A program made the translations under genes and the position numbers. Positions 15,758 through 26,000 of a stretch of 40,803 bases of DNA are shown piece by piece. Source of the DNA: Rossellomorea vietnamensis (GTDB taxonomy: Bacteria; Bacillota; Bacilli; Bacillales; Bacillaceae_B). The stretch is taken from positions 1 through 40,803 of the forward strand of contig NZ_VTEI01000006.1 of NCBI RefSeq assembly GCF_008180415.1. Reading direction: 5' to 3'. The notes beneath the pieces are model-generated. The model made no database searches and was not told where the DNA came from. It saw only the letters and a program-made list of their open reading frames with translations. Every line of letters starts with the position of its first letter. Positions within the stretch are counted from its first letter, which is position 1.

Positions 15758-16666
15758 TTATGATTCTACCATCGCTCCTCCATTCACATGAAGAACCTGG
15801 CCTGAGACATATCGTGAATCGTCGGAAGCCAAATAAACGTAGGATGGCGCAAGTTCAAATGGCTGCCCCGCCCTTTTCATAGGTACGTCCAATCCAAAAG
15901 AAGCCGTTTTGTCTGCAGAAAAACTCGAAGGAATCAACGGTGTCCAAACCGGACCGGGTGCAACCGCATTTACCCTTATCCCCTTGTCAATTAACTGCAG
16001 TGACAATGATCTTGTAAATGTGACGATTGCTCCCTTAGTGGAAGAATAGTCCACCAGATCTTTATTTCCACGATAGGCCGTAATAGATGCCGTATTAATG
16101 ATGGAACTTCCATTTTTGAGATGCGGAAGAACAGCCTTAGTCATGTAAAAAAACGAAAAAATGTTTGTTCTGAAAGTATCTTCGAGCTGCTCTTCCGTAA
16201 TATCCATAATGCTTTTCTGAGGATATTGGACAGCACAGTTATTCACAAGAATATCAATTTTCCCAAACACTCTGATGATTTCTTCTACAGCAGCAATCGA
16301 GGTAAGAGGAGCCCTTAAATCACCGCTGATTGCCAAGCATTTTCTGCCAATCTCTTCAATCCTTCTCTTTGTTTCATGGGCATCTCTATGCTCATCAAGA
16401 TAGACAAAGACAATATCCGCACCTTCTTTGGCCATCGCATAAGCCGCAGCCCTGCCGATGCCGCTGTCACCTCCAGTAATGACTGCCACTTTGCCTTTCA
16501 GCTTATCAGAACCTTTATAATGAGGGTTTTCAGAAATTGGTCTGGGTACCATGATGTACTCCAAGCCCGGCTGCCTCCTCTGATGCTGGGGAGGAAACGG
16601 GACAGGAACAGTTTTACTTGTCTGTTTAAAGGCATAGTAAGGATAAACAGGGTACATTTTTTTCAC
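15758..16666 (-). CDS. SDR-family oxidoreductase (YhxC/YdaD type)
   Basis: A 302-residue NAD(P)-dependent short-chain dehydrogenase. Cofactor motif TGGDSGIGRA (about residue 64), NNCAVQ, and the active-site YSSTK (Tyr-x-x-x-Lys) are intact, as is the C-terminal SGQVLHVNGG. The first about 50 residues are a Pro/Tyr-rich extension typical of the stress-related YhxC/YdaD subgroup. The substrate is unknown. The start ATG follows AAGGAGTGA. It lies 40 bases downstream of selB on the same strand and may be cotranscribed with it, though no functional link is known to me. Confidence 0.9.
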   Translation of the reverse strand: MKKMYPVYPYYAFKQTSKTVPVPFPPQHQRRQPGLEYIMVPRPISENPHYKGSDKLKGKVAVITGGDSGIGRAAAYAMAKEGADIVFVYLDEHRDAHETKRRIEEIGRKCLAISGDLRAPLTSIAAVEEIIRVFGKIDILVNNCAVQYPQKSIMDITEEQLEDTFRTNIFSFFYMTKAVLPHLKNGSSIINTASITAYRGNKDLVDYSSTKGAIVTFTRSLSLQLIDKGIRVNAVAPGPVWTPLIPSSFSADKTASFGLDVPMKRAGQPFELAPSYVYLASDDSRYVSGQVLHVNGGAMVES

Positions 16667-16706
16667 TCCTTTATTACTCTTACCGTACCCTATTCCTCAA
16701 CCTTTC

Positions 16707-18599
16707 TTAATGTGCTGCAGATCTCCACTTCCTCTTATTTTCCACACGGGTGGTCAACCCCTGGTTATCCAGCGTTTCCAAAAAAGGGATCAAAAATTTC
16801 CTGGACAAGCCAAGAGTTTCTTTAGCATCAGACAATTCAAATTCAATATCTGTATTACCCTGAAGCTTTCTGACAGCTTTATGAAAGACTTCTGCATGGA
16901 ATGCGAGCTTTTCATCCAGAAAGACGACCAGATCCTGCTCCCGATAATATTGCCGCAGCCCTCCCTGCAAATCAGCAGGTATACCCGCATCCGCAAGATA
17001 ATCAGCCAAGTCCACCGGCTTCATTCCATCCTTCCTTAATTGCTCTAATACCTGTTGAGATCTTTTTTTCCATTGTGCAGGTACATGCGGATCAAACTCC
17101 GCTAAAGACAAATAGTGCCCCTTTTGTTTCCAACTCCCCGATTGCAGGTTTTTCTTTACTGCATAATCCAAAAGGGATTCTTTGTATGTGCTTCTATACA
17201 ATTGCATTAACATGGCTTTATCATATCCTGCTTTCAAGGGATTTTCATCATGATACCTGTTAAGCTGCTCGTTCATCAGCTGAATGATTTCTTCGAGTAC
17301 ATAGGTCGTTGTCAAGTCACCGCCCGGAAGCTGCAATAAAGTACCTTTCTCCAGCAATTCATTTATTGCGGGAGAAGCTAAAGAAGTTTCTTGCAGGAAA
17401 TGACTTTTACTTAATACTTTATGTTTCTTTAAAGCATCCTCCGCCCGCTGCAATGGTGTTCCATTCTTCTTTTGGAGAAGCACTTGTATCGTTTCCTCAC
17501 CAAATTTGTATCGGCCGCCGTTTGGATCAATGATGAATCCTCCCCCGATGGTTTCGGCTGGTGTCGGCCTCCTGAGAATCAACCGGTCATTTCTTTTTAC
17601 GACAATGGAGTCGTCAAGCCTCAACTGGCAGAGAATTTCCTCATTCCCTGAATCAGCTTCGTTGCGGTCAAAGAAGATGATTTTTCCCATTGTTTCAGAA
17701 GTTCCAGTATGCAATTTTATCGGCATTCTTTGTTTAACAGGGTGGTCCAGGTCATCAACCAGCTTTAAACTGATATCTATAGTTTCTGTTACAGTAAAAA
17801 ATTCCGACTTCACTAATGCATCTCCGCGTTCAGCCTCTTCTTTGGATAATCCTGACAGATTAATGGCCGTTCGTTGACCACCGAACGCTTCAGCCGCTGA
17901 TTTATGATGAACTTGAATCTGCCTTGCTTTGGTTTCTTTTCCTGAAGGAAGCAGAAGCAGGGATTCTCCCTCTTTGACGCTTCCTTCATAAACCGTACCC
18001 CTTACCACCGTTCCTTGTCCTTTTACAGTGAATACTTGATCGATCGGCATGCGGAAATCTCCCGTTATACTTCTCGATGGAAGTTCCTCTAAAAATCCAA
18101 GGATAGTCTTCTTAATGTCGGATATTCCTTTTCCTGACAAGCTATCGGCCAGTAAGATTGGGCTATCTTCAAAAACGGTCCCCACCAGTTCTTCTTTAAT
18201 TTCTTCCTTTGCCAAACTATGTAATTCTTCATCAACGTTATCGACCTTGCTTAGTACCACAATCCCTCGAGTGATACCCAGAAAAGAAAGAATCTCCAAA
18301 TGTTCCTTCGTCTGGGGCATAACTCCTTCATCAGCCGCCACCACAAGGATTACCAGATCAATTCCTGCTACCCCGGCAATCATTTGCCTGATGAACTTTT
18401 CATGGCCGGGCACATCTATGACGGAAACCTCCATCTCTTCTGTTTCCAGCAGGGGAGCAAACCCCAGTTCAATAGAGATCCCCCTTTCTTTCTCTTCTTT
18501 CAGGCGATCCGTTTCTTTATTTGTCAAAGCTTTAACCAAGGCCGTTTTTCCATGATCAATATGCCCTGCCATACCTACTGTAAAATATCGTTTTGTCAT
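16707..18599 (-). CDS. selB: Selenocysteine-specific elongation factor SelB
   Basis: A 630-residue GTPase that carries Sec-tRNA(Sec) to UGA codons marked by a SECIS hairpin. G-domain motifs are complete: GHIDHGKT, ISIELGFAP (switch), DVPGHEKFI and SKVD. Two beta-barrel domains (MPIDQVFTVKGQGTVVRGTV; the arm ending in RRPTPAETIGGG) and four C-terminal winged-helix repeats that bind SECIS RNA follow. The length agrees with bacterial SelB. I start at the ATG at 18599, preceded by GAAGGTG. It lies downstream of a 57-aa membrane protein gene and a GNAT gene on the same strand. The cognate tRNA gene is 10 kb away at 28854. selA and selD are not in the window. Confidence 0.96.
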   Translation of the reverse strand: MTKRYFTVGMAGHIDHGKTALVKALTNKETDRLKEEKERGISIELGFAPLLETEEMEVSVIDVPGHEKFIRQMIAGVAGIDLVILVVAADEGVMPQTKEHLEILSFLGITRGIVVLSKVDNVDEELHSLAKEEIKEELVGTVFEDSPILLADSLSGKGISDIKKTILGFLEELPSRSITGDFRMPIDQVFTVKGQGTVVRGTVYEGSVKEGESLLLLPSGKETKARQIQVHHKSAAEAFGGQRTAINLSGLSKEEAERGDALVKSEFFTVTETIDISLKLVDDLDHPVKQRMPIKLHTGTSETMGKIIFFDRNEADSGNEEILCQLRLDDSIVVKRNDRLILRRPTPAETIGGGFIIDPNGGRYKFGEETIQVLLQKKNGTPLQRAEDALKKHKVLSKSHFLQETSLASPAINELLEKGTLLQLPGGDLTTTYVLEEIIQLMNEQLNRYHDENPLKAGYDKAMLMQLYRSTYKESLLDYAVKKNLQSGSWKQKGHYLSLAEFDPHVPAQWKKRSQQVLEQLRKDGMKPVDLADYLADAGIPADLQGGLRQYYREQDLVVFLDEKLAFHAEVFHKAVRKLQGNTDIEFELSDAKETLGLSRKFLIPFLETLDNQGLTTRVENKRKWRSAAH

Positions 18600-18641
18600 T
18601 ACGTACACCTTCTTTCTAAGTTGCAGCCTTTCAATGCCATT

Positions 18642-18815
18642 TTATCTTAATCTTCTGTTGAAGACCAAGAGACCCGCCATCACAACGAGAAGGATAGAGA
18701 AAATGATTCCTTTGGAAACATCTCCTTCTAAGAATGTCTTAACCACCCAGATAAAAATAAATATAGTAAATAAACTATCAAACAAAAATAATTTCTTCTT
18801 AGTCTTTTCCTTCAC
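18642..18815 (-). CDS. 57-residue membrane protein overlapping the GNAT gene
   Basis: A GTG-initiated frame of 57 residues. It has a Lys-rich start (KEKTKKK), a membrane segment around FTIFIFIWVVKTF, a short charged turn (EGDVSKG), a second segment IIFSILLVVMAGLLVF and the basic end NRRLR. The start overlaps the last 17 bases of the upstream GNAT gene, and GAAGG lies six bases before the GTG, so translational coupling is likely. It ends 42 bases before selB. I recognise no family. The two-segment hairpin topology and overlap suggest a real gene that length cut-offs would miss. Confidence 0.7.
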   Translation of the reverse strand: MKEKTKKKLFLFDSLFTIFIFIWVVKTFLEGDVSKGIIFSILLVVMAGLLVFNRRLR

Positions 18816-19335
18816 TTTCTGCCTTCATCCTTTCCTCAATCAACCCTCCCGGCCGGTACCTTGCCATTCTGTATTCACCGGCATACCTGCCATGCTGGAC
18901 AATCGTACCTTTGGAAAAACCTTCGTCAACAAAACCGAGACTCTCATAAAGTTTTTTTGCCTTTAGGTTATTGTCCAAAACCGTTAGCTCTACTCTTTCA
19001 AGCATCAGCCAATTATCAGCCATATCAAGCAGCTTCTTAATCAAGGCTGAGCCTGCACCCTTTCCCTGGAATTCTTCATGAATCATAATAAACAGAGTGC
19101 CGCTGTGAGACCTTCTCCCTTTTCCCTGGTGAAGACCTGCAAACCCTATCACCACTCCATCGTGAACAGCGACAAATTCATGTTGCTCAGGAGCTGCCGC
19201 TTTTAAAATATTTTCAAAACGTTCGACACGTACACTTGGCAATGATACCACATAAGGCATGACTTTTTCCTGAATCATAATTTCCGTAATCTGCATAGCG
19301 TCACTCATTCGTACCGGCCTGATTTCAATCTTCAA
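18799..19335 (-). CDS. GNAT-family N-acetyltransferase
   Basis: A 178-residue acetyltransferase. It opens with IEIRPVRMSDAMQITEIM. The acetyl-CoA loop is EEFQGKGAGSALIKKLL (about residues 90-106, Q-x-x-G-x-G pattern), followed by LTVLDNNLKAKKLYESLGF, the classic motif B. The C-terminal GRYAGEYRMARYR is common in the YhhY-like group that acetylates small amines or amino acids; the substrate is unknown. The start is TTG after GAGAGGGTG. It is first in the run GNAT, 57-aa membrane protein, selB, SDR. Confidence 0.88.
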   Translation of the reverse strand: MKIEIRPVRMSDAMQITEIMIQEKVMPYVVSLPSVRVERFENILKAAAPEQHEFVAVHDGVVIGFAGLHQGKGRRSHSGTLFIMIHEEFQGKGAGSALIKKLLDMADNWLMLERVELTVLDNNLKAKKLYESLGFVDEGFSKGTIVQHGRYAGEYRMARYRPGGLIEERMKAESEGKD

Positions 19336-19699
19336 TATGGGTACACCCTCTCACTATAGTTCTATTTCTAATTCGACGTTCTTACTAGCATCCCTTTATG
19401 CTGGGGTAAGTTTCAGAAAAGTTGTTTTTCTCAACATTGGTGCTTTTGGATATCTACGGATATAAGGATTTTTCTCTGATGGGGAGGGTATTTCTTTTCT
19501 TTCTAAATCACCAGATAGTTTACGAAAACAGCCTTTATAAAAACTTCCCCAAAATCATATCATGGTAGAAAAATGCCGCTAGTTTTTGACTATGGGATTC
19601 CTACATAAGGTACTGCTCTTATAAAACAAGAAACATGCAAGCATATCCTCTTCATTCTAATAATAACTTTTAATATATAACTTAGAACGGAGGATTAAT
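19336..19699. other. Intergenic region with a decayed MITE-like copy
   Basis: Divergent promoter region of the GNAT and DUF2935 genes. It contains the degraded D7 repeat (19420-19534); otherwise nothing is recognised. Confidence 0.5.
19420..19534 (-). repeat. MITE-like element D7, decayed
   Basis: The left edge GTTGTTTTTCTCAACATTGG and right edge GTTTACGAAAACAGCC align with the ends of the D family. The interior (GGATATCTACGGATATAAGG) matches D6. Shortened to 115 bases. Confidence 0.6.
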
Positions 19700-20521
19700 A
19701 TGCCTGAACAATATATCTCAACGTGGGATGAGCATCAATTTTGGCTGAACATGCTGCAGGATCACGCTTATTTTGTCAGAGATTACCTTTCTCCTGCCGA
19801 AATTAGATACGTTACTGAAGCAGACATGCACATCAGAAGTTTTGAAGCAGTAATACAAAAGTTACAAACCATTTCTAAAGATGCCCCCTATTCCTCTCCT
19901 GAAATGATGGAGCTGGCACAATTTGCTTATCAGACAGCTGGCAAATACTATTTATTTGAAGGAAATATCCTAAATTTGAGGCTGAAGAACGAAATTAATA
20001 TAAACCTGTCCCCTACGTACTTTAATGGAACCCTGAACGAGAATGGAGAATACTTACGGATTCTTCAATTTTTCATGAGGGGGCAAGAGCCGCCGCCGCT
20101 TTCATTGGTTGATCTATTGTCTTTATGGCTTGAGGACCAGTTGGGGCATGCTGTCCTGCTAATCAGACTGGTCGACGGTATAGAGTTTGATATTATCAGG
20201 CAGGCAGACGTTTTGAAGGGAAAGTTCTCTCAGTTTATTGTAAAAAATAATGCAATCAAAGGTTATTTACGATTTCTGCCGGCCAACTCCCCAATTCAAA
20301 TCCGCTTTGCTCATGAAGTGGCCGGATCTGTAGTGGCATTCAATAATCTTGTAGCTCTAACCTTGGAACTCTATGATGAAAAATCACTCGTGAACCAATC
20401 TACCCGGAGATTTCTATTTCACCATTTTCCTGAAGCCTGTTATTTCATGAAAAAAATGTCGCTCTATGCCCCTGACCTTCAGTATCCTCCATGCCAGGTA
20501 ACTTATCCTCCAGGAAGGTGA
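19700..20521 (+). CDS. DUF2935 family protein
   Basis: A 273-residue soluble protein made of two related helical halves. The first helix WDEHQFWLNMLQDHAYFVRDYLSPAE and the second-half WLEDQLGHAVLLIRLVD carry the His/Glu/Asp spacing of a ferritin-like metal-binding bundle, typical of DUF2935. The biochemical role is unknown; some relatives are spore-associated. The start is well supported by GGAGGA six bases before the ATG. Monocistronic. The hairpin beyond its 3' end is oriented for the opposite-strand sco gene but may serve both. Confidence 0.87.
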   Translation: MPEQYISTWDEHQFWLNMLQDHAYFVRDYLSPAEIRYVTEADMHIRSFEAVIQKLQTISKDAPYSSPEMMELAQFAYQTAGKYYLFEGNILNLRLKNEININLSPTYFNGTLNENGEYLRILQFFMRGQEPPPLSLVDLLSLWLEDQLGHAVLLIRLVDGIEFDIIRQADVLKGKFSQFIVKNNAIKGYLRFLPANSPIQIRFAHEVAGSVVAFNNLVALTLELYDEKSLVNQSTRRFLFHHFPEACYFMKKMSLYAPDLQYPPCQVTYPPGR

Positions 20522-20593
20522 GCAGGTTGCGGGAGGATGGAACAGCATGGCGACACCCATAAAATGTATGTTTGATTAAGCAGCATACAAATA

Positions 20594-20621
20594 AAGGACT
20601 GCTTGTGAGTCAGCAGTCCTT
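20594..20621 (-). terminator. Terminator of the sco gene
   Basis: AAGGACTGC/GCAGTCCTT, a 9-bp stem with a 10-base loop. On the reverse strand it is followed by TTTATTTG. Confidence 0.82.
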
Positions 20622-20631
20622 AAAGTAATCC

Positions 20632-21228
20632 TCATTTATTTCCCTCTTTGATTAACGCTTCAATATCCAGGGCAATCTGGTCAAACGGCACTTCTTCATA
20701 ACCACTGTAGCTCTTTACCGTTCTTCCCTCTTGATTCACTAAATAGAAGCTTGTCTGGTGGACAACCTGGTCAGTATTCGGGGCATCCGCCACAAGAGAT
20801 TTAAAAGACTTTTCGGCAAATTTTGAAATATGGTCTTGTGTATAACCTGTTACTAGATCCCATTTACTTGTATCAGCATCGTATTTACTGATATATTCCG
20901 ATAAGGCTTCAGGCGTATCCACTTCAGGGTCGACACTGAAGGATACAATTTGGTAGTCTTCAATACCCTTCTCTTGCAGCTCTTCTTGAAGCAGAGTCAT
21001 ATTATACGTCATTGGCGGACAAACCGTTTCACAGTTCGTGAAAATAAAGTCGGCCAGCCATACTTTCCCTTTTAAATCGTCTAAACTGACTGTTTCATTG
21101 TGCTGATTCGTATAACTAAAATCTTGCACCTGCCAATTATGATCAGCTTTGAAACCGCCGTTTCCGCAGGCAGCCAAAAAAGCGGCAGCAATGAGCACGA
21201 AGGACAGCAGCACCATCTTCTTAACCAA
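20632..21228 (-). CDS. ypmQ: Sco-family copper-binding lipoprotein
   Basis: A 198-residue membrane-anchored thioredoxin-fold protein needed for assembly of the CuA centre of cytochrome c oxidase. The signal peptide ends at LAAC (lipidated Cys21). The copper site is the C-x-x-x-C in TNCETVC (Cys66, Cys70) plus His157 in VHQTSF. I start at a TTG (21228), six bases after GGAGGG; a longer frame begins 29 codons earlier but lacks a ribosome binding site and breaks the signal peptide. It works in the same respiratory-maturation area as the ccd genes at the other end of the window. Confidence 0.93.
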   Translation of the reverse strand: MVKKMVLLSFVLIAAAFLAACGNGGFKADHNWQVQDFSYTNQHNETVSLDDLKGKVWLADFIFTNCETVCPPMTYNMTLLQEELQEKGIEDYQIVSFSVDPEVDTPEALSEYISKYDADTSKWDLVTGYTQDHISKFAEKSFKSLVADAPNTDQVVHQTSFYLVNQEGRTVKSYSGYEEVPFDQIALDIEALIKEGNK

Positions 21229-21538
21229 GGATATCCCTCCAAAACACTTTTCTTCATACAATTGTTTTCTTAATCTATGGTAGATGAAACGAAGGATTAA
21301 AACAATCCGTTCCACTAATTATACTTGAATATTTTGTGAAGAGTTCCCCAAAACCCTTTAGGTGCAAGTATCATTGCCTTCTTGTAGAACTTTTGGAGAA
21401 TCAATAAACCAATTTCTACAAAGGGAATAATATAGCAGGGTGATTAGCGCACAAACACCATACTTCAGCGCGAATGGTGACTGCAGGGGGAAAGCCAGCC
21501 GCTACAATAATTCTTATCGTTTTCTAACAGTATTTATC
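21229..21538. other. Intergenic region between coaW and sco
   Basis: No ORF with a ribosome binding site and no clear terminator for coaW. Nothing recognised apart from the sco promoter area. Confidence 0.4.
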
Positions 21539-22333
21539 TCACAATAAACAGCCTATTGCTCCAGCAAAGGCTCCTTCTTTTAAAAAAACAAGATCATAGT
21601 TTAATATATCCTGAAATTGTCCAAGGTCTTTCACTAATAAAGGATTTCCTTTCAGCGCTCCCCCTGAAAACACGATTGTTTTGGTTCCCGCCGCTTCAGC
21701 TTCCCTTGAGGATAGAAGAATGATATTTTCTGCCACCATATTGATTAAAGATCTCAATGCATCTGCCGGAGATACCTCATCAGTAAAATCACCAGCAAAG
21801 TTGGCAGCGGTAAGGTGACCCGGAATGGGAGGCTTCTCGTTTTCGTACAAGTCCTTTACCAGCAAGTCAACCTTTTCACGGTTACCTGATTCTGCTGCTT
21901 GAATGATATCCGAAAAGGTATACTGAATGCTCAATAACCTTCCCAGGCCCATGATGGTTCCTCCTCCCATACCTGTACCGGTGAGGCGGCGCTGCTTGTC
22001 CTTAATGGGATCTACTAAGAACAAGGAAGTGCCGGTTCCAATATTAGCCAAAATAAAAGGTTCCTTTTTCTTATGCTCTTCATATAGCAGGCTGGCTGCA
22101 CCGGAGCATACTGCATTAAATTCAGGTATTTCAACCGCATTCTCAATATGGGCTTTTATTCTCGCGGCCCTTCCTCCCGTAACGCAGAGTTGCGAGTTAG
22201 GGGAAAGCCAGCGAATCCACAGGCTGAAGGAATCTGTTTCATTGGAAAGGAAGGTCTTGTAATGCCTTTCCCCTCTTTCTTGATAAACAACTTTAACAAG
22301 CGTACCACCGGCATCAATCCCAATTTTATTCAT
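21539..22333 (-). CDS. coaW: Type II pantothenate kinase CoaW
   Basis: Phosphorylates pantothenate, the first step of coenzyme A synthesis. The 264-residue protein has the ASKHA-fold phosphate loop GIDAGGTLVKVVY at the start, the catalytic Glu in EIPEFNAVCSGA, NIGTGTSLFLV, and TGTGMGGGTIMGLG. The size fits the staphylococcal CoaW enzymes, which resist CoA feedback. I start at the ATG at 22333 next to MNKIGIDAGG; the frame extends 34 codons upstream only because it overlaps the preceding gene. The ATG overlaps the stop codon of the 97-aa membrane protein (ATGA), so the two are coupled. Confidence 0.92.
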   Translation of the reverse strand: MNKIGIDAGGTLVKVVYQERGERHYKTFLSNETDSFSLWIRWLSPNSQLCVTGGRAARIKAHIENAVEIPEFNAVCSGAASLLYEEHKKKEPFILANIGTGTSLFLVDPIKDKQRRLTGTGMGGGTIMGLGRLLSIQYTFSDIIQAAESGNREKVDLLVKDLYENEKPPIPGHLTAANFAGDFTDEVSPADALRSLINMVAENIILLSSREAEAAGTKTIVFSGGALKGNPLLVKDLGQFQDILNYDLVFLKEGAFAGAIGCLL

Positions 22334-22623
22334 GAAGGTGTATCCTTCCTTTTGGAATATAAAAATGCCAAAACCGCTCCATTTAAAACCAAAATAACCA
22401 GGAAGCAAATCAGAAAATAAAAAATACCTGTCCATCTTTCTTCAGAGCTGCCGGAAATGAACGTCCACCACAACGACCCTGACAGCAGAATAATGAAATT
22501 CAGAATGGTTCCTTCCAGAAAAGGCTTCTTATAACTGTTAAAATCCAGCAGGCGCTTCCAGCTCCAAAAAAAAGACGCTGCAGCAGCAAGTAAAATGCAC
22601 AAGGTAAAAAAGAACAATACCAT
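22330..22623 (-). CDS. 97-residue membrane protein coupled to coaW
   Basis: Three membrane segments: VLFFFTLCILLAAAASFFW, a middle one around LNFIILLSGSLWW, and FYFLICFLVILVLNGAVLAFL, ending in KRKD. No family recognised. I start at the ATG at 22623; GAGGAGG lies 12 bases upstream, a long spacing, but no other start fits. Its stop overlaps the coaW start by four bases. A link to CoA biology (for example pantothenate or membrane localisation) is only suggested by this coupling. Confidence 0.72.
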   Translation of the reverse strand: MVLFFFTLCILLAAAASFFWSWKRLLDFNSYKKPFLEGTILNFIILLSGSLWWTFISGSSEERWTGIFYFLICFLVILVLNGAVLAFLYSKRKDTPS

Positions 22624-22804
22624 CTTCTGTGAAAACCTCCTCTTCTTTGCTATCTCTATATTAGGAGAAAATTCTGCCAATAGAAAGCACTTTCCTCACA
22701 CAATTGGCTGCCCTTTGAGATACCCTTCCATTCTTCTAGGTAAACTGCAGCAGCATAGGTAGAGGGCGATATCGTTTTCCCTCAAAAAAATATCCTTACC
22801 CAAA

Positions 22805-22991
22805 GGCTGTTTTGGCATATAGTGTTGCTTTCGAAAAAATCTCCAAGAGCCGGTTTCCCCCGGATACTAAGAGTTTTATTTCTTATCGTGGAAGAACAGC
22901 TCTTTTTTAGGTATTACCGTATTTCACCTTATTGATATTTATATTTCTTCGGAGTTAGTATCAAACAGCAACAAAGTTAACGAAAAAAGCC
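22805..22991 (-). repeat. MITE-like element D4
   Basis: Inverted ends GGCTGTTTTGGCATATAGTG and GTTAACGAAAAAAGCC. Flanked by TACCCAAA (left) and TGCCTAAA (right), a 6/8 match with two transitions, consistent with a decayed 8-bp target duplication. Confidence 0.75.
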
Positions 22992-22996
22992 TGCCT

Positions 22997-23034
22997 AAAA
23001 AGGCAAGGAATTGGAAAACGACCAAGTCCTTGCC
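22997..23034 (-). terminator. Terminator of sbcDC
   Basis: On the reverse strand GGCAAGGA/TCCTTGCC with an inner TTGG/CCAA stem is followed by TTTTT. It lies directly after sbcC. Confidence 0.88.
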
Positions 23035-23040
23035 GCAATG

Positions 23041-26000
23041 TTAAGCTAAAAAGTGAAATCTGGTGGTACTGCCTGTTTGTGAAGAGATGACTTCCAATCG
23101 TGCATCAATTCGTTCTTTCAGCTCTGGAACATGTGATATCAGACCGACTAAACGACCACTGCTTTGAATATCCATCAGTGCTTCAATCGCATGGTCAAGA
23201 GATTCGGGGTCCAGTGTGCCAAACCCTTCATCAATAAACATTGTTTCCAGGGAAACACCCCCCGCATACTGCTGAACGACGTCAGCAAGACCGAGCGCCA
23301 GGCAAAGTGCTGCTTTGAAGCTTTCGCCTCCTGAAAGAGTTTTTACATGACGATCCTGTCCTGTATATTGATCAAAGACAAGCAGCTCCAAGCCGCTTTG
23401 GACATTCCCTTTACTTCTATCTTTTTTCCTGATCAGCCTGTATCTTCCCGATGTCATCTTCATCAGCCTTTCGTTTGCCACCAACAAAATATCCTCTAAA
23501 AAAGAGGCAAGGACATAGCGTTCAAATGTAAGACGATGTGCATTATGTCCTCGTGCCATCTCGGCAAGATGACCGGCAAGGCTGTATCTATTTTCCATAT
23601 CTTTCATCTTCTTGTTAAGTTGAAGGACATATTCTAAGATCGCTTCGTTTTCAGATTTCCTCATTTTCATGGAATTATAGTCTTCGTTCAGTCTTTTTAA
23701 TTCTTCGTTCATAAAGGTGAATTGCTGCTGAAGTTCTTCAAGGCGGGGTTCTTCTGAATCCTGAAGAGCTTTTTCGAGTTCTTCAAGCCTGTCCTTCACC
23801 GAGCGGACTTCCTCCCCGTAACTGCTCACACCTTTTTCCATTGAACTGATTTCAGAATCGGTTCTTTTGGCTTCCTGAAATGCCCTGTAGCTTTCAAAAC
23901 CTTGTTCTTCCAGTATTTGAAGGAATTTATTCCGTTCATCTTCCATCTCTGTTTTAAGTTTATCCACAGCAGCCTGCCGGTCATTCACTTGGACTTCATT
24001 AACAGAAACATCTTTACTCAGGCGATTGTAGACTTCCTGAGCTTTTTCATATGAGGTTTTTAATAGGTTCAATTCCTTCTCGGCTGCATGCAGTGCCTGG
24101 GTGAATTTCTCCCTGGTTCTGATCTCGGGGGGAATGGCCGACCTTCTGCTCTCTAATGCACCCTTCTTGGCATAATAATTTTCAGATAAATTCTGTTCAT
24201 CCTTTGTAAGCTGTTCGATTATTTTATCCTGCTGCTCAATGGACCTCTTATTCTCTTCGATATTTTTAATAAGAAGCTGGAGACCGCTAAGCTGCTGTCT
24301 GCCTGTCTTTAAGTCTGTTTTTTTCGCATCCATCAGGCTTCTTACCGACTCTAGTTCGCTATCGATATGCTCTTCTTTGATTCCTTCAATCATTTCAGTA
24401 ATTTCACTCAATGCTTCCCGTTTTTGGGTTTGAATCGATGTGTATTGAGCTTCAATCTCATAAAAGCTTCTGCTGGATTCATTTGAGAGTTTTTCTTTTT
24501 CCCCTGCCATTTCTTTTGCTGCTTTAATATCCTTTTCATGAGGGAGGTCCTCCTGCAGATGTGCAAGAACAGGATGCTGCTCGGATCCGCATACTGGACA
24601 GGGGTCTCCCTCATTAAGGCTGGAAGCAAGTATACCTGCTTGCGCTTTATTCCATTTGCCTTCCAGCCAATTCAATGTGGAACGGGCATCTTCAAGTTCT
24701 TGAACGGCATGCTTTTGCTGTTGGTTCCGCTTTTCCAGATTAAGTTTCAGGAGAATGCTTTCTTTTGCTATTTTTTGATAATGCAAGAGTAACTTCTCGC
24801 TGCTGTGCAGTTCGGAAATCGCTTTTTCTATTTCAAACATCTCAACCCGGAGGTTTTCCAAGGCGGCTTTTCTTTCCTCCTGCTCCTGAAGAATTTTCTT
24901 CTTAGCAGACAGGCCTTCTACAGCCTGTTTCATTTCGACCTTCAACCGCTTCCGCTGTCCGTCAAGTTTGGAGACCTCATCCTCTAATTGTCCGTAGGAG
25001 AAAACATCCTCCCGCAGGCTTTCCAGGGTATTGACCTTCTTTCCTGCTTCCTTTCTCTTCTCTTCCTTTTTCTGTTCTCGCTCCCATTTCTCCCGTGCAG
25101 TATGCATATTGATTGTTAACTCACGCTGTTGAATGTGGAGCTTCTCTAATTCTTGTTCTACCGATTTTAATTCACGATTCAACCTATGGCAGTATTCATC
25201 CTGTTTTAACAGCTTGTCTGCTTGATGAGCTTTTTTGATTTCGGCCTTCAACCGTTCTATATCTTCCCTCTTATTTTCAAGGGTTTGTTTTAGTTTTCTA
25301 AGGACTCTCCTCTTCTCAAACTGTTCTACCAGTTTCTGCGCGTGTACGATCTGTTTTTGAAGCTGATCTCTATCTTTCTGCTTTTTATCAAAGAGCTGGC
25401 TTAATTCATTCAGAGCATTATTCATATCTGTGTTGTGATATTGAAGTTTTTCTATTATTAATGTGTCGTTTAGGGGTTCCTCCAGAAGAAGCTCCCTTAA
25501 TGCTACATTTTGCTCGGGATGTATACCCAGCAGATTTCTCGTTCTGTCTTCCACCGCTTTTTCTACATCTCTTTTTAAAAGATCACTTTCTTCTTTTAAT
25601 TTATCCTGGATGTTTTTATAGAACTCTGTATGAAAAAGACGTTGAAGAATCGCTTCTTTATCTTTGCTGTCAGAAGTCAGAAGCTTACGGAACTCTCCCT
25701 GCGGAATCATGAGAATCTGCCTGAACTGGTTTGCATCAAGCTGAATGATTTCTTTTATTTTTTCATCGACATCTCTGACGTTCGCCGCCAGCAGTTTTTT
25801 CTCGCCATGTTTATCGATTGAATAAAACTCTGCTTTTGCATTGACGGTTGTGAACCCTTCACCACGTGCTTTCTTTTTTTCCTGTTGAGGAGATCTGGTA
25901 ATGAGGTACGTCCTGCTCCTTAAGGAAAAAGTCAGAGACACTTCGGTCAAGTCGTTGTCATCTGCAAATTGACTGCGGAGATCGTTGCCGTTCCTGTCTT

